Below are positions 6,206 through 12,373 of a DNA stretch of 12,373 nucleotides, one piece after another. Source of the DNA: Thermoproteota archaeon (GTDB taxonomy: Archaea > Thermoproteota > Bathyarchaeia > Bathyarchaeales > Bathycorpusculaceae); NCBI GenBank assembly GCA_012511995.1, contig JAAZFA010000345.1, forward strand, positions 1 to 12,373, given 5' to 3'. How positions within the stretch are numbered: position 1 is the stretch's first letter; every line of letters starts with the position of its first letter. Below the pieces are notes generated by a model that was not told the origin of the DNA, did not search any database, and saw nothing but the letters and a program-made list of their open reading frames with translations. A program made the translations under genes and the position numbers.

Positions 6206-6531
6206 TTATTGATGCCCTCATTGCATTCATCCTTATCTTTGTTTCAACTTATCTGATCTATTTTGTCGGTAAGAAATCGGCGCCAAAACCCGTTATTAGT
6301 GAAAATCAACAAGATGCCTATGCATGTGGAGAAAAAGTATCTTTTCAAGGAATAAAAATCAATGTTTCGCTTTATAAATACCTTATTTACTTCCTAATAT
6401 TTGATTCTTCAGTGCTACTCATAGCTTTTGCATCTTCTACAATTACGTCAATTAATCCTCTCTTATTAATCGTCTATCTTAGCATTATCCTTGCATCAGG
6501 TATAATACTTCTAGAAGGAGGTAAAGATTAA
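6202..6531 (+). CDS. nuoA: Complex I-type membrane subunit A (NuoA/FpoA family)
   Basis: A 109-residue membrane protein of the NuoA/ND3 family, which sits at the joint of the peripheral and membrane arms and helps couple electron transfer to ion translocation. Three membrane helices are visible at about 3-23, 57-77 and 84-104. The loop after helix 1 carries the diagnostic AYACGE (39-44, Cys42). Helix 2 has LIFDSS (65-70): the family's conserved Asp is present (Asp68), but the Glu of the usual FDxE is Ser70. The start overlaps the preceding gene (ATGA) and the end overlaps nuoB (TAATG). A NuoA-family subunit in an operon whose catalytic subunits look like hydrogenase is unusual. Confidence 0.85.
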   Translation: MIIDALIAFILIFVSTYLIYFVGKKSAPKPVISENQQDAYACGEKVSFQGIKINVSLYKYLIYFLIFDSSVLLIAFASSTITSINPLLLIVYLSIILASGIILLEGGKD

Positions 6532-7052
6532 TGGCTGACGCAAAGACATGGGCGCGTGTTAAGTCACCTTGGGTTTTACACTTTAATTCCGGAGCATGTA
6601 ACGGTTGTGACATAGAAATTGTTGCATTATTAACGCCAAAGTATGACGTTGAACGTTTTGGAATTAAACTTGAACCCTCACCCAGACATGCGGATATACT
6701 GCTAGTTACGGGCGCTGTTACCAATCAATGTGCTGAGCGGCTAAAGCGCGTTTATGATCAGATGCCCCAGCCAAAATTTGTGGTTGCTATCGGTGCTTGT
6801 GCTTGTAGCGGCGGTGTTTTTGCAGGAACCTATAACACCCTTGGTGGCGTTGACAAAGTCATTCCTGTTTCAGCTTATATCCCTGGTTGTCCTCCCCGGC
6901 CAGAAGCAATAATCGACGGGTGCGTCAAACTATTAAACGCAATTAATCCACCTAAAAAGAAAAAGCGTAAACAAGTTAATGGAATAAAAGAGGCGACTAA
7001 ATCTGAAGTAGTCCCTGTAGTAATGGAGGTAAAACAAGATGGCAAGCAATAA
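6531..7052 (+). CDS. nuoB: Small Fe-S subunit, NuoB / group 4 [NiFe]-hydrogenase type
   Basis: A 173-residue subunit that would hold the proximal [4Fe-4S] cluster passing electrons to or from the catalytic site. Likely ligands are Cys23, Cys26, Cys90 and Cys120, in ACNGCDIE (22-29), GACACSGG (89-95 region) and IPGCPPRPE (117-125). The CNGC spacing is that of group 4 energy-converting hydrogenases such as HycG, EchC and MbhJ; true complex I NuoB has two adjacent Cys here. From about residue 140 there is a Lys-rich segment (PPKKKKRKQ) and a variable tail beyond the family core. The start is ATG 6531, sharing one base with the nuoA stop, with AGAAGGAGG upstream. The gene ends 14 bases inside the large-subunit gene. 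Confidence 0.9.
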   Translation: MADAKTWARVKSPWVLHFNSGACNGCDIEIVALLTPKYDVERFGIKLEPSPRHADILLVTGAVTNQCAERLKRVYDQMPQPKFVVAIGACACSGGVFAGTYNTLGGVDKVIPVSAYIPGCPPRPEAIIDGCVKLLNAINPPKKKKRKQVNGIKEATKSEVVPVVMEVKQDGKQ

Positions 7053-8616
7053 TGCAGATATGGTATCCTTACTTGAATCGAAATTCGGCGACAAGATCCA
7101 AATTCAAAAAGATGTGCTTGGTACAGCCGCTATTATAGCAAATAATGGTATTCATTATGATGTTTTTAAAGCTATGATTGAAGCCGATGAAAAAACAGGC
7201 ATAACAGCTATCACTGGTTTGGATTTTGGCGCTAATTTGGGTGTATACTACCACGTTCATACAACTAACCAATTTTTTACGATTAAAGCAGTAGTTCCTA
7301 CAGTGGATCCAAAAATTAAAACGATCGTGGACATTCATCCCGGTGCCCTTTTTCATGAGCTTGAAGTAACTGACCTCTTTGGTATAGTATTTCAAGGGAA
7401 TGAATTTGATGGTCACTTCGTACTTTCAGAAAATTGGCCTGATGGTGTCTACCCATTACGTAAGAATGTTGATCCTACAAAAGTTAAACTTGTACCAACA
7501 CCCGAACGTGAATTTAACAAACCTGCAGAGGGTAGAGAAGTTAAGATTATTATCGGTCCACAGCATCCAGCACTTTTGGAACCTGAAAAGTTTTCTGTAA
7601 CAGTAGATGGTGAAACTGTAACAAAAGTAGAACCCAGAATCGGTTATGTTCATCGTGGTATCGAAAAAACAACCGAGTCCCGCACGTATTTACAAGATAC
7701 CTATTTGGTTGAACGTGTTTGTGGCATTTGTAACGCTTGTCATTCCTATGGTTTTGTAGAAACTGTAGAAAGAATCTTCAATGCTGATGTTCCTGAAAGA
7801 GCTCAGTATCTGCGAGTAATATCTTTAGAACTTAATCGTTTACACAGTCATTTGTTAACTTTAGGTCACGCTTGTTTAGAAATTGGTTATGAGACTCTCT
7901 TTCAATACTTCTGGAGAGACCGCGAACCAATCATGGACCTTGTTGAATTAACCACAGGCAACCGCGTTTACGGTTCCTTGATGACTATTGGAGGGGTACG
8001 TAGAGACTTAAACCCTGAGCATGTACCCAAAATTAAGGCTGTCCTAAATGACTTTAAAACTGAAAAAATGCCTTTTTTCAGAAAAATGTACCAAGATGAA
8101 CCTACCCTTAGATTAAGGATGAAAGATGTTGGAACACTAAGTCGAGAAGATGCGTTAAAACTCTCTGTCGTGGGCCCTGTTGCGAGGGGGTCAAACGTTG
8201 ATATGGATATAAGAAAAATCCAACCTTATGCGGCGTATGGCGAAATACCCTTCAATCAGATTGTATACACTGATGGCGATACTTGGGCAAGAATGAATGT
8301 ACGCTTAGATGAGGTTGAAGAAAGCATTAACATTATTGATTATGTAATAGATCATCTTCCATCCGGACCAATAAAGATTGATTTACCGCGAAGTGTGCCC
8401 GAAGGGGAAGCAATAGCCTGTATTGAGGCACCCAGAGGCGAACTCTTCTATTATGTGAAAAGCAATGGTACAGACATGCCTGATCGGGTTAAAATCCGTA
8501 CGCCTACATTTGCTAATATTCCGTCATTTCTAAAGACTGCCATTGGTGAGAGCATAGCTGATGTCCCATCAAATTTTGTCAGCTTAGACCCCTGCTTCTC
8601 ATGTACAGACAGGTGA
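7039..8616 (+). CDS. nuoCD: Fused C-D subunit with intact [NiFe] site (hydrogenase large subunit)
   Basis: The 525-residue product joins a NuoC-like 30-kDa domain (about 1-145, with HELEVTDLFGI at 106-116) to a NuoD/hydrogenase large-subunit domain (about 165-525), as in HycE. The second domain has IGPQHPALLEPE (172-183), GYVHRGIEK (202-210), the L1 motif ERVCGICNACH (225-235) and the L2 motif DPCFSCTDR (517-525). Cys228, Cys231, Cys519 and Cys522 are thus the four ligands of a NiFe centre; complex I subunits lack them. The protein ends directly after L2, so there is no C-terminal peptide for a maturation protease to remove. It is expected to make or use H2 with ferredoxin as partner. ATG 7039 follows GGAGGT at 7025-7030 by eight bases and overlaps nuoB. 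Confidence 0.92.
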   Translation: MASNNADMVSLLESKFGDKIQIQKDVLGTAAIIANNGIHYDVFKAMIEADEKTGITAITGLDFGANLGVYYHVHTTNQFFTIKAVVPTVDPKIKTIVDIHPGALFHELEVTDLFGIVFQGNEFDGHFVLSENWPDGVYPLRKNVDPTKVKLVPTPEREFNKPAEGREVKIIIGPQHPALLEPEKFSVTVDGETVTKVEPRIGYVHRGIEKTTESRTYLQDTYLVERVCGICNACHSYGFVETVERIFNADVPERAQYLRVISLELNRLHSHLLTLGHACLEIGYETLFQYFWRDREPIMDLVELTTGNRVYGSLMTIGGVRRDLNPEHVPKIKAVLNDFKTEKMPFFRKMYQDEPTLRLRMKDVGTLSREDALKLSVVGPVARGSNVDMDIRKIQPYAAYGEIPFNQIVYTDGDTWARMNVRLDEVEESINIIDYVIDHLPSGPIKIDLPRSVPEGEAIACIEAPRGELFYYVKSNGTDMPDRVKIRTPTFANIPSFLKTAIGESIADVPSNFVSLDPCFSCTDR

Positions 8617-8629
8617 TAGGTGAAAAGTC

Positions 8630-9634
8630 ATGAGTTTCATACTTGATCCTGTGCTAATCTTTAGAATACTCGTCTTTCCAGGGTTCACATTCATCTTCTT
8701 TTTAACCTTATTCTGTGATTGGGTAGAACGTAAACTTGAAGCACGTATACAAAATCGAGTTGGTCCCATGGTTGCAGGACCTGGTGGTATTCTTCAGCCA
8801 CTGGCAGACTTCATCAAACTCTTATCAAAAGAAGATATTGAACCACGAGATGCGAAAAAACTGGTTTTCAGGATTGCTCCAATTGCCGCTTTTAGCATCA
8901 TGGTTTTTGCTATGTGTTTTATACCGATTGACGGCGCCAGTGTCCTTTCAACTGGTGGATTTAATGGTGACTTAATTATTATTTTGGTTTTTTCAACGGT
9001 TGCTAACTTTTTATTATTCCTGGCTGGTTGGGCATCAGCTAATCCGTATGGCACAATTGGTGCAGCTAGAGTTTTAACGCAATTCTTAGGTTACGATATA
9101 CCGTTTCTCTTATTAGCTTTAACACCTGCATTTTTAGCTGGAAGTTTGAGTATTTTTCAAATTGCAGGATCTGCATGGCCAGCTATTCTACTTGCTCCGT
9201 GGGCATTTGTACTATTTATAATCACATTACAAGCAGAACTTGAAAGAGACCCATTCGATGTACCTCATTCTGACTCAGAAGTTGTTGGCGGCTTAGAAAC
9301 TGAATACACAGGCGCCAAATTAGCCTTCTTACATTTGACACGTGACATCCAAGTGGTCTTTGGTTCAGCACTGGTTGTAACGTTGTTCTTAGGAGGTCCA
9401 AGTGGTCCGGTGTTCTTTGGTTTAGATTGGTTCTGGTACACCTTATGGTTTGTACTTAAACTACTCGTCGTTATAGTTATATCCGAATACATTACTACAG
9501 TAGTAGCCCGATTACGAATTGACCAAGTGTTAACAGGCAATTGGAAAATACTGCTCCCTGCAGCGATAATAAGTTTGATAGTAGCAGTCGCATTGGTAAC
9601 TTGGGTCTATCATCCACTAGGGATTGGAGTGTAA
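8630..9634 (+). CDS. nuoH: Complex I-type membrane subunit H (NuoH family)
   Basis: A 334-residue membrane protein with about eight helices that anchors the catalytic module to the membrane arm. Family marks are WVERKLEARIQNRVGP (31-46), LQPLADFIKLLSKED (55-69), the loop ERDPFDVPHSDSEVVGG (205-221) with LETEYTGAKLAF after it, and VARLRIDQVL (292-301). In that loop the first Glu of the usual PFDxPEAESE is His213, and the second is Asp215; Glu217 is kept. Such changes may follow from loss of a quinone site, since hydrogenases have none, but this is inference. ATG 8630 follows AGGTGA by six to seven bases, 13 bases after the large-subunit stop. Confidence 0.92.
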   Translation: MSFILDPVLIFRILVFPGFTFIFFLTLFCDWVERKLEARIQNRVGPMVAGPGGILQPLADFIKLLSKEDIEPRDAKKLVFRIAPIAAFSIMVFAMCFIPIDGASVLSTGGFNGDLIIILVFSTVANFLLFLAGWASANPYGTIGAARVLTQFLGYDIPFLLLALTPAFLAGSLSIFQIAGSAWPAILLAPWAFVLFIITLQAELERDPFDVPHSDSEVVGGLETEYTGAKLAFLHLTRDIQVVFGSALVVTLFLGGPSGPVFFGLDWFWYTLWFVLKLLVVIVISEYITTVVARLRIDQVLTGNWKILLPAAIISLIVAVALVTWVYHPLGIGV

Positions 9635-9641
9635 AAACTAG

Positions 9642-10094
9642 ATGGTTAAAAAGAAAAAATCGAGATCACGGATATCACCGATATTTAAGCGAGCGGTTTC
9701 ACACTTGTTCACCAAGCCTGCTACTACCAAATATCCATTTGTGAAACCGACACTTCCGGCTGATTCCCGAGGCAAACTAGTCTATGAGATCAAAGCATGT
9801 AATGTTATAGACTTTGATTGCGGCGATGACTTTCGATTTGACATTGAAGCTATGCGGGGGTCCAATTGTCGAGTATGCGCACGTGACTGTCCAGCACAAG
9901 CCATTGAAATCGTTAAAGTAAATGGTAGAAAGCGTCCGCAAATTGACCTCAATAAGTGTGTATTTTGTTATCAATGTGTTGAATCTTGTCCTCGTGATGC
10001 TATTAAACAGTCTGATCTTTTCGAATTAGCGACTACTGATAAATCAGAACTTATTATGAGACCAGAATATTCAAAGAAGGGTGGATCAGAATGA
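9642..10094 (+). CDS. nuoI: Ferredoxin-like Fe-S subunit I (NuoI family), one Cys missing
   Basis: A 150-residue ferredoxin-type subunit that would carry electrons between soluble ferredoxin and the B subunit. The second cluster motif is complete, CVFCYQCVESCP (Cys106, 109, 112, 116). The first reads GSNCRVCARDCP: Cys76, Cys79 and Cys83 are present, but the position of the first Cys is Gly73. Extra Cys at 53 and 60 might substitute. The N terminus is strongly basic (KKKKSRSR), and the region 40-70 is an insert-like acidic stretch compared with typical NuoI. ATG 9642 is seven bases after nuoH; GGAGTG at 9626-9631 is somewhat distant. The stop overlaps the nuoJ start as ATGA. Confidence 0.88.
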   Translation: MVKKKKSRSRISPIFKRAVSHLFTKPATTKYPFVKPTLPADSRGKLVYEIKACNVIDFDCGDDFRFDIEAMRGSNCRVCARDCPAQAIEIVKVNGRKRPQIDLNKCVFCYQCVESCPRDAIKQSDLFELATTDKSELIMRPEYSKKGGSE

Positions 10095-10546
10095 TAATTG
10101 AAATCTTAGCTATTGGATTAATTATCTCCGCAGTATTGGCCCTATTTCTTGATGAAGTAGTTTATTCTGTTGCTGCTTTAGCAGCTACTTTTCTATTAAC
10201 TGCATTAATTTATGTTTTAAATGGAGCTGTTTTTGCTGGTATCTTCCAATTTGCTGTTAGTATAGGCACATTGGCTATTTTATTTCTATCAGGGGAGATG
10301 TTGGGTGAAAAACCAAGCAAAAAGGCTTCCTCCTTACGAATCGGTGGCTTAGTAGGTGTAGGTTTTCTGTTATCTTTGCCAGCGATTTTCTTATCAGTTT
10401 CTGGAGTCTCGCATGTTGCACCTGATGTAGAATTCGGCGATGCACTGTGGAATCTTAGAGGTGTTGACGTATTACTTCAAGCTATTGTAATTTTGACCGT
10501 GGCTATTGGTATTAGTATTGTTCTCTTTGAGCGGAGGAAGAAATAA
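10091..10546 (+). CDS. nuoJ: Complex I-type membrane subunit J (NuoJ family)
   Basis: A 151-residue membrane protein with about five helices, matching NuoJ/ND6. The conserved core is YSVAALAATFLLTALIYVL (25-43) followed by NGAVFAGIFQFAVSIGTLAI (44-63). In complex I the second part reads VYxGAI around a pi-bulge that takes part in coupling; here the Tyr is Ser57, while Gly59 is kept. There is a polar loop at 72-83 and a Lys/Arg-rich end. It is a single NuoJ-like subunit, as in Nuo and Fpo, not the split MbhD/MbhE pair of Mrp-type hydrogenases. The start overlaps nuoI by ATGA and the end overlaps nuoK by TAATG. Confidence 0.82.
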   Translation: MIIEILAIGLIISAVLALFLDEVVYSVAALAATFLLTALIYVLNGAVFAGIFQFAVSIGTLAILFLSGEMLGEKPSKKASSLRIGGLVGVGFLLSLPAIFLSVSGVSHVAPDVEFGDALWNLRGVDVLLQAIVILTVAIGISIVLFERRKK

Positions 10547-10866
10547 TGGATTATGTTATACTATCCATTGTATTGCTCTTCATTGGCATCTATGGTTTGC
10601 TTACAAAGCGTCAGTTACTTAAGGTGTTTATTTCGATTGAATTGATCGCTACAGCCGCTACTTTGAATTTTATTATGTTGGCTTCGCCGCAAGGCATGGG
10701 TGAAGCATTACTGGTTTTAGCGTTCTCAGTTGACACTGCTATTAGTGCTGTAATCTTGGCGTTGCTCGTTATAGTATCAAAACACTATGGTACAAGTGAC
10801 ATTACAAAGATAGTTGCTAAACTAAAAGAAAACGAAGTTGAAGAAAGCGAGGTTGAAACACAATGA
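10546..10866 (+). CDS. nuoK: Complex I-type membrane subunit K (NuoK family)
   Basis: A 106-residue protein with three membrane helices at about 3-20, 27-47 and 54-78, matching NuoK/ND4L, which carries acidic residues of an ion path. Glu32 in FISIELIATAATLNFI (28-43) matches the first conserved Glu (Glu36 in E. coli). The second (Glu72 in E. coli) is replaced by Asp63 in FSVDTAISAV (60-69). The C terminus (about 91-106) is an acidic tail, KENEVEESEVE, beyond the usual end. The start shares a base with the nuoJ stop (TAATG) after GGAGG at 10533-10537, and the stop overlaps the nuoL start as ATGA. Confidence 0.88.
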   Translation: MDYVILSIVLLFIGIYGLLTKRQLLKVFISIELIATAATLNFIMLASPQGMGEALLVLAFSVDTAISAVILALLVIVSKHYGTSDITKIVAKLKENEVEESEVETQ

Positions 10867-12373
10867 TGCTTGAAGAGTTCTCTGCATGGTTTGTCTGGGT
10901 TATTCCACTAATTGCAAGCTTATTTGTTCCATTAATTGGAAAATATAGTGAAAAAGCACGAAACTATTTTGTTATTGCTATAATGGGTGTAATTACAGCA
11001 TTAGCACTCACCCTTATTCCAGGTGTATGGTTTGGAAAAGGCGAAACAACTTACTATACCCTTGATTGGCTCCCTAATATAAACGGTGGTTCAGCAGGCA
11101 TAACCGCAGGTGTTTACATCGATCCATTGAGTGTACTATTCACCTGTCTTGTTGCCTTCTTTGGTGTAATCATCGCAGTTTATTCACTGGGTTATATGAA
11201 AGGAGAAGAAGGCTTAACCCGCTATTACTACTTACTATTACTCTTCATAGGTTCCATGATTGGTTTAGTAATCTCAGATAACCTTCTTCAAATGTTCATA
11301 TTTTGGGAAATGGTCGGATTATGTTCTTATGCTCTTATTAGTTTCTGGTATAAAAAACCAGAATCCATTCATTCCGGTGTAAAAGTTTTCATGATGACCC
11401 GCATCGGAGATATCGCATTACTCGCTGCTATCGGTATAATGTTCTTTATGTTTGGAACTTTTAGTTTTCATGGTATAATTACTGGTATTGAGACTGCAGC
11501 GGCAGCTCAAACACTCGATACTGGCATGCTTACTATTGCTGCATTTCTAGTATTAGGTGGTGCTATTTCAAAATCTGCACAATTCCCTCTTTTTACCTGG
11601 TTATATAGCGCGATGGAAGCACCAACTTCTGTTTCCGCATTACTTCATGCAGCTACAATGGTAAAAGCGGGTATATTTTTACTTGCGAGATTTATTGTAA
11701 TCTTTTCAGTAGCTCCAATCCTTATGAATGCACTACAAGTCGCTTGGTTCCCAACTATTGCATGGGTTGGCGTAATAACTGCTTTCATCGGTGCATCACT
11801 AGGCTTGATGACTACTGACATCAAAGGGGTGCTCGCATATTCTACCGTAAGCCAGATTGGGTTCATGATGGCAGGCTTAGGTACAGCGGTTGCTGGCGCA
11901 GCATCAATCGGTTGGTTCGCAAGCCTTTTTCACATGGTTAGCCATGCCTTCTTTGAAGGCCTGGGTTTCCTATTAGCAGGTGGTATCATCCATGCGGTAG
12001 GTACCAGAGACATGCGTTTAATGGGTGGTCTACGAAAAGCAATGCCTATAACCTTCGTATTGATGGGCATCATGGTTGTAACTACAAGTGGTTTACCACC
12101 ATTTGCAGCTTTCTTTAGCAAAGGGCTCATCTTAGAAAGCGTAGCTGTAATCGGTAGCACCGCAGGTCTTATTCAAACTGTACTACTCTATGTAACAGCG
12201 GCGATTACTTTTGCGTATTGCATTCGTATGTTTAGCTTAGTGTTTATGGGGAAAAAATCATTATTTCTTGAAAAACTACACATTCACGAGTCTCCAAGAA
12301 TAATGCTTATTCCTGCAGCAATCTTGGCTGTTTTTTGCATTATTTGGGGTCTCTCAGAACCTCTCTTAACAAC
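10863..12373 (+). CDS. nuoL: Complex I-type antiporter-like subunit L (NuoL family), cut by window end
   Basis: The frame runs from ATG 10863 to the window edge with no stop: 503 codons of a family usually over 600 residues. This is the distal antiporter-like ion-pumping subunit. Recognisable marks are MFIFWEMVGLCSYALISFW with Glu149 (E. coli Glu144), MTRIGDI, KSAQFPLFTW with Lys237 (E. coli Lys229), the SALLHAATMVKAGIFLLAR segment with Lys268, SHAFFEGLGFLLAG (360-373) and LPPFAAFFSKG with Lys420 (E. coli Lys399). In the fourth of these segments the usual HAFFK Lys (E. coli Lys342) is Glu365. ATG 10863 overlaps the nuoK stop as ATGA; ATG 10866 is an equally possible start. The missing C terminus would include the long lateral helix. 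M and N subunits would be expected next, but are not in the window. Confidence 0.9.
   Translation, partial: MMLEEFSAWFVWVIPLIASLFVPLIGKYSEKARNYFVIAIMGVITALALTLIPGVWFGKGETTYYTLDWLPNINGGSAGITAGVYIDPLSVLFTCLVAFFGVIIAVYSLGYMKGEEGLTRYYYLLLLFIGSMIGLVISDNLLQMFIFWEMVGLCSYALISFWYKKPESIHSGVKVFMMTRIGDIALLAAIGIMFFMFGTFSFHGIITGIETAAAAQTLDTGMLTIAAFLVLGGAISKSAQFPLFTWLYSAMEAPTSVSALLHAATMVKAGIFLLARFIVIFSVAPILMNALQVAWFPTIAWVGVITAFIGASLGLMTTDIKGVLAYSTVSQIGFMMAGLGTAVAGAASIGWFASLFHMVSHAFFEGLGFLLAGGIIHAVGTRDMRLMGGLRKAMPITFVLMGIMVVTTSGLPPFAAFFSKGLILESVAVIGSTAGLIQTVLLYVTAAITFAYCIRMFSLVFMGKKSLFLEKLHIHESPRIMLIPAAILAVFCIIWGLSEPLLT

Noticed and set aside
7069-7416. Reverse-strand 115-residue frame inside the large-subunit gene
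   Set aside because: It is antisense to conserved NuoC-like sequence and has no family match.
5996-12373. Plain NADH:quinone oxidoreductase or F420H2 dehydrogenase
   Set aside because: Both CxxC pairs of a NiFe site and the CNGC small-subunit motif are present; true Nuo/Fpo subunits have lost the first and have tandem Cys in the second.

Overview
The window looks like part of a low-GC archaeal chromosome. The best fit is a TACK-type archaeon such as Bathyarchaeia. This is inferred from gene content (an ESCRT-III/CdvB protein, a complex I-like operon with hydrogenase-type catalytic subunits), from TATA boxes lying about 38-45 bases upstream of start codons, and from GGAGG-type ribosome sites that often precede TTG or GTG starts. 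No rRNA or tRNA was seen, so the assignment is tentative.

Layout. Positions 1-1343 are AT-rich and largely without recognisable genes. They hold a doubtful 62-residue reverse-strand ORF, a possible small structured RNA and a long upstream region for cdvB. Positions 1344-2000 encode an ESCRT-III-family (Snf7-domain) protein ending at a hairpin plus T-run. Positions 2022-2787 carry a reverse-strand cluster of small genes: an unknown 69-residue helical protein, a DUF2795 protein and a Cys-motif protein. A divergent promoter region leads to 3017-5856, an ABC importer made of a double-length permease and its ATPase, with no substrate-binding protein in view.

Positions 5996-12373 are one compact operon, open at the right edge: a small unknown Cys-containing protein, then subunits in the order NuoA, B, CD, H, I, J, K, L. 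Most junctions are ATGA or TAATG overlaps or very short gaps. The order and the A/H/J/K/L membrane subunits are those of complex I and the F420H2 dehydrogenase (Fpo). The catalytic subunits are not: the B subunit has the CxxC of group 4 [NiFe]-hydrogenase small subunits instead of the tandem Cys of NuoB, and the fused C-D subunit keeps all four Cys ligands of a NiFe centre (RVCGIC and DPCFSC).

The natural reading is a ferredoxin-linked, ion-translocating [NiFe] hydrogenase built on a complex I-type membrane arm. Electrons would pass between ferredoxin, the I subunit, the B subunit cluster and the NiFe site, coupled to ion movement through H/A/J/K/L. Several normally conserved residues are changed: one Fe-S ligand in I, a channel Lys replaced by Glu in L, and Glu positions in A, H and K. 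These changes, and the small ORF at the operon head, are the main points for follow-up.
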